Shown piece after piece: positions 12,633-23,460 of a stretch of 64,000 bases of DNA. The stretch comes from Membranipora membranacea (lineage: Eukaryota; Bryozoa; Gymnolaemata; Cheilostomatida; Membraniporidae), in contig OU612068.1 in assembly GCA_914767715.1 (NCBI GenBank), positions 14,942,001 to 15,006,000 of the forward strand. Reading direction: 5' to 3'. Under the pieces are notes generated by a model. It saw only the letters and a list, made by a program, of their open reading frames with translations, was not told where the DNA came from and searched no databases. The translations under genes were made by a program, and so were the position numbers. Within the stretch, counting starts at the first letter, position 1. Every line of letters starts with the position of its first letter.

Positions 12633-14224
12633 AGTACCAACGTCTTTAGCCGAGATCAAAGAGATCAAGGGGTTATGAAAACACAGATTTCCCCTCAAAC
12701 TCCAGAATATACAGTCGATTTTTATCGAAGATCTAGCTGCTTGTAACTGACAATGTCACCCTTAAAACCATGGAACTCATCTAGGGTTCTGCGGCCAAAC
12801 CTTGTTGAGAATGCTAGCAGAGCCTCAAAAGCCCTAAGATTCATACAGAAGGGCATCTTGCGCCTTTGATGCGACACCTTACAGGCATAACTGAACTCAC
12901 AGGTTGAGAGTCCTGGACTAGCTAGTTTGTTAGCATAGTTATAGTAGGAGCACCCCTACCTTAGTCTGCCTTGACAAGCTTGTCAAAACAGGTTAGAGCA
13001 CTCATTGGTGTAGGCACATCTATCATATATAATATTTACATGTGTGTTGCTAAGATATTAATGTATGTATCATATTCATATATATAATTATTATTAAGTT
13101 TGAACTGTGTGTTGAGACAGGGAGAATGGTTGAGATACAACACAAATTTATTATAATATATTACTTGAAATAAATGAAACAAGGTGGAGCTTGCTTACCA
13201 ATGGTTCCTGTTCAGTAGAGAGAAACTAGTGGAGTGATCAGTTTGACTTATTCACAGTGTAAGTTATGGGTAGTAAAGTGAATTCATTGACAGCAGGATA
13301 ACTCAGGTCATGTATCATGTCATCTCATTCTCTACTACACAAGTAAAATCATTCCACACATGGCCTGATGATAGTGGTAAAGTACTAAATATTGAACCTC
13401 ATAATGAGGAATAAATATGGTCCCACCCGTCTATGATAAAGTGAGGAAAGTATGGCTAAAAACACCACACTCCTGGCGTGATATACACTGGCCAATCAGA
13501 TAGATCTGTAATTCGTCTGACCAAATTGACCAATCATCAAAAAGTAAATCAAAACGAAAACAAATAGGCGGGACTTAGAGGACATGGTTTTCTATAAAGG
13601 ATTCTAACAGGAAACAAACTAGATAGTGCACATGCGTGGGAATGTCTATTGGTCTTCCTGTCTGGGAAATTTGTAAAATAAAAATTACAAAACCAAAAAA
13701 TTACTTTGATTGGTAAAGATGTTAACACTGTGCGGTGTAGGCATAAACTTGGCAATTCATGATTGCCCTAAATAATTTGGCAGAAGTTCTCTGATTGATA
13801 AAATCCATGTCTATCCCTATTTTTATTTTGCTTCTATTATAATTATTATTATATATTTATTATTTATATTCAAATTCATTCAAATATTCATCATTGTTCA
13901 TTCATTATATAAATCGGCCCAGTTCTCCCTAAGTCTGACTCCTTGCTTGTTCTAGGTGTTGGCTAGCGTGATCATAATCTAGCTACTCAATCAGAAAAAA
14001 TACTCTTATTGAAATCCCTTATTATTTTTTTATCATTCACTTCAAATCCAAGTCATTGGACTCATCTTGAGTAAACAAATGAGTCTTGTAGTTCTTCACT
14101 TGTCATCATTAATGTTAGTAAACAATTTATGTGTGATCTTTTCTTTTGACTCAAGATATTAAGATGTATCTTTTACATCATTAATTACTTTCAAACAACA
14201 CAAGCTCAAAAAGCAGAGAGGGCA

Positions 14225-14460
14225 AAGAGGTCTTTCAATTAGAATGAGCAATGCTTTTTTAAGCAAATTATCACTTTGCTCAAAATCGTTGCTCATTTGG
14301 TTTTCCAATTATAAAAAAGTTGTTCCCTCAGAATGTATAAAGCTTCATTGATGAGTGTGTGAATTAGGAACAAGACCCCCTAGCTGTACTCGCTCAGTAA
14401 GTCAAAGGTGATCAGATTATATGATGTTGGCGGCAAGGAGTCTTCAATTTTAAAACCCCG
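14225..14460. mobile_element. MITE, decayed second copy
   Basis: The left end GAGGTCTTTCAATTAGAATGAG matches the left end of the element at 8514 (GGGGTCTTTCAATTAGAAAGAG). The interior follows in the same order (AAGCAAATTATCAC, TCGTTGCTCATTTGGT, CCTCAGAATGTATA, TGATGAGTGTGTGA), with a worn right end near 14440-14460 (GTCTTCAATTTTAAAACCCC). It lies 310-545 bases upstream of the TRAIP start codon. Confidence 0.7.
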
Positions 14461-14770
14461 GCCAACTAATAAATATTTTGAGAGACAGGTTTTCGGGTAG
14501 CCCTGTGATGATTAGGGAGCATTTTTTGACATCTCAATAGAAAGACTGGCTCTTGGTCAGTTGATTGGCTTGTAGATTAACTTTTTACCATGTTGAAAAA
14601 CTATGATAGTAGCAGAAAATAACATTAGCTGATGCCTTGAGATTTCTTATCACCTGTATCTGGGCACTAACGGGATGGTTGTGTATTATGCAGCGCCTTT
14701 TACTTTTGTAGAACGGTCTGAGCTGAGAGAAAAACAAGATGTAAGCCCTAAGCAGAAAGAATAATCCATC

Positions 14771-17700
14771 ATGTTTGATAATGTGGTGTGCCAAATTTGC
14801 ACAGATGTTTATGATCATGAGAAGTCTGTGGCTGCTATGCCCTGCGGACATACATTCCATGATGACTGCCTGAGTCAGTGGTTGGCTAATACTCGGAATT
14901 GTCCGTCTTGCAGAAAACCATTGAAGAAAACTCAGCATCCTATTCATCGGGTAAGTAACGGGCAGGGTAATCTGTAGTCTATGTTAATTTGTGTCAGTGA
15001 TAAGTTGTCCTGGGATTTCTATTGTAGTTACTACAAGCGCAAAGTTATATGCAATTTTCAATGGTGGTCATCTTAATATGATGTAAACATACTCCTGGCA
15101 GTACAAAGGCTTTTTTTGTGGGGATTGTTTCTATTAGCTTACTGTCTCTCTACAAATCTTTTTCTGCTTCACAACCGCATGAAGTAATTTTGTAGAATCC
15201 CATTCATGCTGCATGACTTAGTTGGACTTCATATAAAACATTTGGTGGTCATGGTAGAATTTGACAGCTTTGCGATCCTTGACGTTGCTCGCTCTTTTAT
15301 TACAGCTTTTCTTCAGTATCGATGCCAATGCCAGTCAGTGCAGCAAAAGTCCTCCAAAGCCTAATGATCCCATAGTACTGGAAAAGAACAGGAAACTCCA
15401 GGCTCAGGTCAACGCCTTACAAGCTGCAATATCTAAACTGAAAAGGTAAGCTCCCAGTGGTTATTCACAAAACATTTCATGTGCTTTCTTCAGCACTCAA
15501 ATGCTAGGTCAGTTTATAACTTGTGATCATCATTGGTAACCAAACTTACTTTATTATAATTATCTCACACACAAGAAAGTTTAACACATAGTTAGCCTTG
15601 AGCAGTAACAAGAAGTAAAGTGGTTCTGTTGACGTTTCCATCGAGCACTTTTATCACAGTTCCGAAATTAGGACCCAGCTATACTGTCCCCTGTATGGTT
15701 ACTTCAGAAAGGAGATGGATTCAAGTCCGTCTCTATACTAATAACATTACGTATTGCCTTTCGTGTTGTCATTTTTTACTTCTGATTTTTTCAGTGAGTG
15801 TCAAGACACAGAGAATCAGAAGCTAGCTCTATCATGTGCCATCAGTGACAAAGATGAAGAGATTCAGGTAAGCAAACGATACTTTAACTATCCGACTGCC
15901 CCTGCGGAGTGAGCTAGTGGCTCAAATATGGAATTGTAGGCTAGCCTCCTCTATCATGGCCATGCTAATCTATGTATCCCCTTTGCAGACACACATTGTT
16001 CTATCAGTAATCCACCACTAAGTTAACACTTTCAGTGTTATGTGGTCTGTTTCTGATATATTGGGGACAAGTTGCAAACATATTCCATTCCATTCCCTCT
16101 CTCTCCCACCCTCTCATCTTACTCTATCACATTCAGTCAAGTTTTTATGCTGTTAAGGCGAGAGCATTACTTGTTCATGAATCAATACTGCTTTGTCTCT
16201 CTAAGCAGCAAATATGCAATCCATTTATTAATTTATCTCTGTCATAGTTCAATAATTGTCAATAAATGAGAAAATTATTTATCATTATTGATGATGACAA
16301 TTTAATATAATGACGTTATGCTCATTGAATATAATCCCAGCATCTCGGGAGAAATCAGGATAAACTGAAGAGAAAGCTGAGAGAATATAGCAGTAGACAG
16401 AGTGAACTCGATGCAGTTAAATCCCAGCTAGTACATCTACAAAATGTTCAAGTTATCATTGAAGGTAAGTCCGTACGTAACTCATAACCTTGAGTAACTA
16501 AAAAACATATTCTAACTGCCACTCGGCCATTTTCCCTCAGGATCCATCGAATCTCTGGATTACATACTCAATTAAAAATATTTGACCGTATTGTTAAATG
16601 AATAAAAGACAGATAGAACACAAATTCTTCACACATTCTATATTTAGTACCAGCATGACAGACTGGAGGGAAAATCTCAATGTGTGGCCTGCGTGTTCTG
16701 CTGTTATTTTTCATTTTCACTAAACGTTGCTGATTATTTTGAAGTCCTTCCTCATCCTATGTATTTTAACCATTATGCTTTAGTTTGATCACAGTAAATT
16801 TTCCTGTGTACCGAATACATCCTTCTCAACAGGATTAAAGCAGTGGCTCTCATTCAATACTCAGTATATGCTATTTGCCCTTTCAATGAAATAACAGTGG
16901 CTGTAGCTCACTTAGGCTACTAAGCAGTATTACCGGTAGGTACGAAAAACCGAACCACGAACTCTCAAGCTACGAACCTTTAAAATACCGAACCTTCAAT
17001 GTGTCTGATAACATAATTTCGTCCAATGATATGCTTCGTAACAAAATTGGAACTTTGAAGAACAGGGTTATCCTCTCTTGCACTAAGGCAAATGGTAGGG
17101 TGACAACTCCCATTCCAGCAGAGAGTTTGGGACATAGTAGCAGGTGGGAGGGGAGCAGGGAGTTTGTCCCCAATTGAACAAAGAAGGGGATTTTGTTCTA
17201 GGAAATACACCAGGCAAGATCATGGCTTGAACGATTTCCAGATTGAGACAGAGGTTCCGGAGAGCTGGGAGCCACCAAGTTCAAACTTAGTGATTATTAC
17301 CACAGTGGTGCGACCTATCCTGGAAAATTGAGTGATTATGCACAAGTGGCGCTCGTAGTGATCTTTTTACTTATTAAATGATGCTTGCAAATACTCAGTT
17401 TATGTGAGTGATAAGGTGATCCAAGCAGATAATATATTATATGTGCATTTCAATAAAGGTAATGGTTCAGTAAGAGACTGTTGATGGTGTTTACACGTGT
17501 ATTCAATGAACTTATTTGTATATTATGGTGCCTGAAATAGCGGCAAAATGAGAGGCAGACACAAGGCCTGAAAGAATGGTAATGGCTCGGGTGGATTTTA
17601 ACTGAAGTGTGAGCATTTGTGGCTGTGAATACACATGTGATGGTAGAGCATTGGGGACATAAACCAGTTCCTATCCAATCGTAGTGGCAATGTATGTTGT

Positions 17701-20700
17701 TAATGACAGTAAGCTAACTATCAAACCATCACTGTTGCACACCAGCTATCACGAGGATTGTGCCATGTCTTCTGGTACTGCGCAACTAAAAAAACCGGCT
17801 TTTCGTACCTACCGCAGTATTACTGATCTGTTATAACATGACAAGGCCACCCATCAAGCTAATAACATGACAGGACCACCCATCAAGCTAATGACATGTG
17901 ATGTGTGGTGACACCTCCAGGGTGGCCGTTATAGCTGTTGATTACAAATGCCATGGCAATGGTATAATTTACTTGACCCAGAAACATATTATAGGATGAA
18001 ATTTTATATCCAGGGTTCGTAGACTGTTGTTCTAAGCATTCTCTAAGCATTCTCCCTGTTCTAAGCAATTTAATTATCTCAATTCCAAACAACGGGAGTA
18101 ACCTTCCCTTGTGAGTAGGTAAAATATGGGATAAACATTTTAAAAGTTAGAACGTTTGTTGCAAAACTCAACTGCACTTCAACCACACTAAATTAGGATC
18201 AGTGCTTATTTGGGATGTAACCCTTTATACAGGAAATGCAGGTAAATGTGCATAGGTTACTGTCCAACAGTAGTATACATGAACATATAATCTCTAACCC
18301 ACTGTATCATCATTCTGTATTTACCATCAGGCCTTGCTCTGCCTGGCTACTGTAAGCTATAATCAGCTCTTGCTCTGTCTGAAGGTGTTGAGTCAGAAGT
18401 GAAACACATGTTAGAAGATCAGGCTGGATATACGCCTCAACAGCTAACTTATGTTGTCTTACTCCGGCAGCAGTTAGATAACTCTAAACGTAGTAATGAT
18501 AAACTCAAACGTGATATTACTGAGTACAGGGATAAGCTGCACACCTCTACCAGGTGAATATATCCGCCGCACATCTGGCTGGCTGTCCACTTCATGGAGT
18601 GAAATGACAAGGATTTATGTTGCGCGATTTCTGGCAGTGAGACAACTCGATTAGAGGATTTTGGTCCCTCTTCATCGGCACATACGCCTATTACATGTCT
18701 GTGTCAAATATCTTTGATGTTCTCAAAATTAACTGTTAAGTTGTAGATATGATTATGACTTGTCCGTTACTTACGGAACTAGCTCTTTAGTGAACATCAA
18801 TTATAGCCTATCTGCTATCATCAATAGCTGTAAGCGAATAAAAATGTCAGCATTATGAAATTTCAGCTGTATAGTCATGCAGCAATGTTTTCAATTACCT
18901 GTGATATCTTTATAAGGGTAAATGAGCTATAATATAAAATGCTCTTTATAACAGGAGATGCGGTACCGCTGAGTCTGAGATAGAATTATTGAAGCTTGAG
19001 CTGAAACAGGCTGAGAGTAGAAACATCAACATGAAGAAGTAAGGTTACCCCCCCCCCCGCTCGTATACACAATTATATCTATTGAATATTAGTTGGTATA
19101 TACAGATGGTTGGTAGATGGATTTTTCTTAAATATAGAGAAACATACCGTATCATATTTCTGAATAATTTACAATAAAACGGTTTTAGGTTAAGCGATTT
19201 TTTACAAAAACAAATATCGGCACTATCAAGAGCTTAGTTGAGCTCGCTTCTCCCATTCAACTACCAGGCGCTTAAATCACATCAACCCTATCCTGAGATG
19301 GATCTTTAGAATTTGTACTGCTAAACAACACATGTTTGTTTTATAGAAAATGTGACGCATTGATTAAATCAATGAACAGTCCAAGAGGAACCGCAGCCAG
19401 TCTGGCTAAAAGAATAGTTTATCAGAGCCCGGCACCAGACTTTTTGACTCCACCTCCAGTACCTGGATCATCCAATCAGAAGAGAGTGAGAGAGCCTGCC
19501 TTTACCCAAACCAGTACTCCTGCACTCCCTAGTGCTATAAAGGCTCCAAGTAAGCTACTGAATACAGCATGTTTAGCCTCACCTTATGGCTGTTGTTTCA
19601 CCGCCTCATTTCTGATATGTTTTTGATGGGCTTAGTCTAATCTAAGGTTATAGTAACAGAAACAACAGAGCATATTGTTTTATACATCATAGGAAAGTTC
19701 CAACACCAGGATCATCAAGAAAACTAACATAACGTGATAATACTGACTCAGGTGATTGCGACCTGACATGTAGATGGCTGATCCCGCACTGATTTGCAGA
19801 ATTAGGTCACACACATCCATCATAAATCATGGGGACACAATCTTGATTTCATATTTACTTTTGACCTGTTTGACCTGTTTCAACCCATTCCTTCATTATT
19901 TTACCTCGAGAAACTCACTTAGACTCATCTGACTATAAGATGGTATTATATGTCAGTGTCTGCTTGTCTGTGAACAATATCCTGACTGGAGATATATGTT
20001 TTTTGTCAGGATCAGTCGAGTTAGACGATAGTATTGACCTGTTTAATGAGAGTTCAGCGTTTGGTATAAGTGATGTTATTGAGGATCAGCACATTAAGCA
20101 GACTCTCAACTTCGAAGAAACAGATGAGCATCCGAAAACTAAGAGACCAAAATTTATATCATCCAGAGAGCAGCTTACTCAAAGTAAACAAGGTATGTTA
20201 ACATTATTTTGTCTCCTGCCATGTATTCTGCCATGAAGAAAGTTCACTAAAAGGTGTACAAAAAGTTAAAATTGAACGTCTGGGACTAGTGTGGCTCAAA
20301 AAAATTACAAAAGAAAAACACCACACATCCATCAAGAAAAGCTCAAGACACATTCCACTGTACCCTCTATAGACCACTCAACCAGCCTCCCTGACTCAAC
20401 CAGAAATTGAACAACATTTATACTTTGGAGTTGTGTTCCACCATCAAATTAACTAAAAATTGCGCCTTCACATAAGCTTTATTAATTTCAGCATAAACTA
20501 AAATAGGTGAATCATGATTTTATATTGCAGGTGACGAATCTCCTGCCCCGTCCTCTTTTTCAGTTCCTATCAAACCTAAATCCAGTCTAAAGCTTAAATC
20601 TAAGCTCAAACCTATCAACCCCATAGCAGCTGTTAGCAGGTGGGTAGTGTATTGATATCTGACGCTGATGGTTATTTATCAGGCAGACACAATTACCGAT

Positions 20701-21799
20701 GCGTTGGTACTAAGTTGCCATTCTCTTTCTGGTTAAAGCATTCTTGGAGTGTTATATGAATTTTCTGCTTAACACAATAAGCACTCAATTTGTATTTGGT
20801 TCATAATCGGTCGATCAGCAAGTTCAGCCCTTTCTATAACATTGTCAATTTTGTTGCAGTGTACTCATTTAAAAAAAACGCAGAATACGCTCAAATGAAT
20901 TGTGAATTTGCTTGCTTGCAAAGTCTGATGCTTGTATTTTGATCTTTAATAATTTCAGCAAAGTGGGGGATGTGACAAATCTACCTCTCCCATCGAGCTC
21001 ATCCCAATCAAGGTCTGTCTTATATTATATGCTCTCCCAAAAATCCCTCAACATAACAAACAATTTGAAATCCAACTTTACACGCTATTACAGAAGCACT
21101 GCTGTAGATTCATGATAATGAAAAATACTAGCTCCCTTCCTGTAAAGGGAAAAGGGTACTTGTACAACAAGTTTTATCTAGTTGCTGTTTTTTTTTCCAG
21201 ACAACCATCTAGTTTCAGACAAGGATTTGATGGAATGGGTGGCAAAGTCTCTACATGTAAGTAGTTATCTGGCCATGGACTTGATGTGGTACTACTAATC
21301 AAGTGACCATTTGCTTTTTAGTCCCACTGCGTAGCTATTTATATGTATTTAAAGTATCAATCATCTTGCTACAATCCAATTCAATTAAACAATCATCAAT
21401 ATGCTGCTCGTAATTGTTGTATTCTTCGTTCTAAAAAACTTTAAAAGAGTGAATTAACTATATAATTAGCGTCGTGGACTGCTTGTACATTTAGAAAAAA
21501 TATTTCGTTTTTTATTGTCTAGGCATTTGATTGTGCCATAGCTCTCTCCATGAGAGGCGTCATACTTCAATAGTTTATGTGGTAAACCCTACTTGCATCG
21601 AATTCATGGTTTTAAGGCACTTTGCCCCCTGTGGGTCCATTGCAGAAGTTGATGCACATCCCTTGTTTTTACAGTTAATCGGACTCACGATGCCATGCAG
21701 TTCATCGTTTTCAAAAAACCTGCCGCAGTGAAAAGTAAAACCGCACCTGGAGCAAACAGTCAGCAGAAGATCGAGACAGTCGTTCTTCTTGATGACTGA
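14771..21799 (+). CDS. TRAIP: TRAIP, RING E3 ubiquitin ligase
   Basis: TRAIP acts at replication forks, ubiquitinating CMG helicase and DNA-protein crosslinks. Twelve exons close exactly to 1,500 bases (499 residues; human is 469): 14771-14950, 15306-15445, 15795-15867, 16341-16464, 18385-18553, 18955-19038, 19347-19549, 20010-20192, 20531-20639, 20959-21012, 21201-21256 and 21675-21799. Residues 7-48 are a RING-H2 finger with all eight ligands (C7, C10, C25, H27, H30, C33, C44, C47; CGHTFHDDCLSQW). A coiled coil follows to about residue 280 (QDKLKRKLREYSSRQSELDA, KRSNDKLKRDITEYRDKL), then a disordered tail with VYQSPAPDFLTPPPVPG. RQGFDGMGGK near residues 446-455 is the conserved late motif of the family. 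The C-terminus ends QQKIETVVLLDD: the place of the vertebrate PCNA-binding box is kept in position but its two aromatic residues are absent. The exon 1 ATG is chosen because it sits five codons before the first RING cysteine. Confidence 0.95.
16934..17814. mobile_element. DNA transposon with 19-bp TIRs in TRAIP intron 4
   Basis: The left end CGGTAGGTACGAAAAACCG (16934-16952) and right end CGGCTTTTCGTACCTACCG (17796-17814) are inverted repeats with one mismatch. Each is flanked directly by CAGTATTAC (16925-16933 and 17815-17823), a candidate 9-bp target duplication. Just inside the left end are repeated CGAAC words, reminiscent of pogo/Tigger-type ends, but the TA duplication of that group is not seen. 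The 881-bp interior has no convincing transposase. Confidence 0.8.
17833..17890. repeat. Tandem 29-bp duplication
   Basis: Two near-identical 29-base units (ATAACATGACAAGGCCACCC and ATAACATGACAGGACCACCC, each followed by ATCAAGCTA) abut each other in TRAIP intron 4, just right of the transposon. Confidence 0.85.
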
Positions 21800-22227
21800 G
21801 TGACGTCACTATGTTATTTTATAACATGTTATATTTACTGGACCATGCACACAGAGGTTATTAGGAATGAGTAGGGGAGAGTTAAGCAGCACAGGCCAGG
21901 CTCACTTTCAGTATCATGTTTATAATTTTACTCAGGCTGTTACCAGTATTTTTAGAGATATTTGTAAAAAATTGCTACCAATTATTCCATTGCAAAAATC
22001 ATAGGTTTATTTTTTATCATATCATAGTGAGACAATTCTTGAAGTTGGCAATTTTGTATGAAAAATAGAAGGATAATACATAATTCTCATCATTATATTT
22101 TTTGCACTGCGTTTCACATTGCAAAGGTTCAGAATACTCATTGTGGGAAATTTCATACATGTCTCTTATTCTCATCTTAAATATCTTATGAACGAAAATA
22201 TTTTATATAAAATCATCTGAAACAACT
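21800..22227. other. Convergent 3' ends of TRAIP and the neighbouring minus-strand gene
   Basis: There are 428 bases between two stop codons facing each other. A minus-strand AATAAA (plus TTTATT at 22006-22011) could end the left-running gene. No classic AATAAA was seen for TRAIP. A perfect TGACGTCA word lies at about 21802. Confidence 0.5.
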
Positions 22228-23460
22228 TTAAGTAGTGTCAACTAATTCTGCATACGCATCATTAAACTCAGGACTGAAACTGTATTGTGAGACCAATTGA
22301 CCATTGTCAAACCCATCATAGAAGTTTATGATATTTTTGTTCTGGTCGATTTTCACGCTATGATGGGGACTATGAAATCCACTATCAGTATCATCACTCT
22401 CGATTCTGCAGTGTTTCATAGATTTCAATATTGACTTGTGGGAATTTTGACCGATATCTGCATGATGAATATCAGAGACTTCATCTTCAGTATGTGCCCC
22501 GTCGTATTTGACATCAGGGTGTAGGCGCTTGTGGAGTATTCTCATCATATCCACTATAGAGTCAGCAGTGTTGCGTGTCATTGAGAGTACCTGGGAAGCT
22601 GTGTTGTCTTGTGACTTGCCACCTGGTGAAGTTGGTGGTTCTGATAAGCTTAGTCTGGAGTTAATTCTTGACAGCGGTGTGTATCTCATCGATCTGCTGT
22701 TTGGTGTTTGTGGGAGACTGTGACTTCTCTTGATGGGCTTTGATGTGACGGGTATTCTCTGCCTTATTTTGTTTTGCACAGAACCCTAGAAACATGGTAA
22801 CATCATTATAATAATTATCAGAGATTATAATATAATATGTAAGGCGTAATAACGAAGTATTTGGTGTGATGTGGGTGGCTTGTAGAAAATCTTAACACTG
22901 GTCAGGCCACATATATCTTGAGCTCTAAAATAATTGTCTAGGTGTGTCAACGAAATATGCAGAGGTCGTTTTTTGATCAAGGGAGAAAATATTTTACAAG
23001 AAATAGAAAATCAGCAGACTTGGAACTCAAACACATATTTTGTTATGAGTATTCAAAGGTGTATTACTGCTGATGAAGATACAAGCTATTCAGTCATTAC
23101 ATTCAATCTATTTACCTGCTGGATGCTTGGCAGGTGGTTGTGATGAGCTGATGGAGTAGCGTTTTCGCGATCTGATGCGCTATCTAAGTCTGCTGCATTG
23201 GGAAAACTTCTCGCTCGTCTTCTTGTAGCCGATTCAAGCTTTGGTAATCTGATAAGAAAATCAAACATTACTAGTTCTGGAGAGCAGTGGAAGTAAAATG
23301 ACTAAGGTCATGTGTCATTAGCCTACCAGAATACCAACAAAATATAGAACAAGACAAGAAGGTGTAAGATGTAGAACATCCTCCAGTGTGGTGTGACTTG
23401 CAAATCTTGAAGACTTATAATTAATTACCTGATTCCGTTATGACTTGTCCTTCGCAGCAT
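22228..23460 (-). CDS. Basic, Ser/Pro-rich protein with DSG degron-like motif, unknown family
   Basis: Three exons, 23460-23429, 23248-23116 and 22785-22228, join in phase to 240 residues. The first half is basic and rich in possible phosphorylation or 14-3-3 sites (RRRARSFPN, KRSHSLPQTPN, RINSRLSLSEPPTSP). A predicted helix follows (ADSIVDMMRILHKRLHP, about residues 129-145). Then comes an acidic segment with DSGFHS at residues 189-194, which fits the beta-TrCP phosphodegron DSGxxS, in the context ESDDTDSGFHSPHHS. The C-terminus is acidic and ends ELVDTT. No globular catalytic domain is visible. The composition suggests a phosphorylation-controlled, short-lived regulator, but that is inference; I do not recognise the family. 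It converges with TRAIP. Confidence 0.72.

Larger units (their letters stand above)
12340..14770. other. Intergenic region between INSIG and TRAIP (divergent)
   Basis: INSIG leaves to the left and TRAIP to the right, so both promoters should lie here. It contains a tRNA-derived SINE (12443-12632) and a decayed MITE (14225-14460). No further gene was recognised; the open frames at 12457-12746 are inside or beside the SINE, and 13549-13755 has no support. Confidence 0.5.

Noticed and set aside
14585-14947. 120-codon open frame antisense to the RING exon
   Set aside because: It is the shadow of TRAIP exon 1 on the other strand and has no motif of its own.
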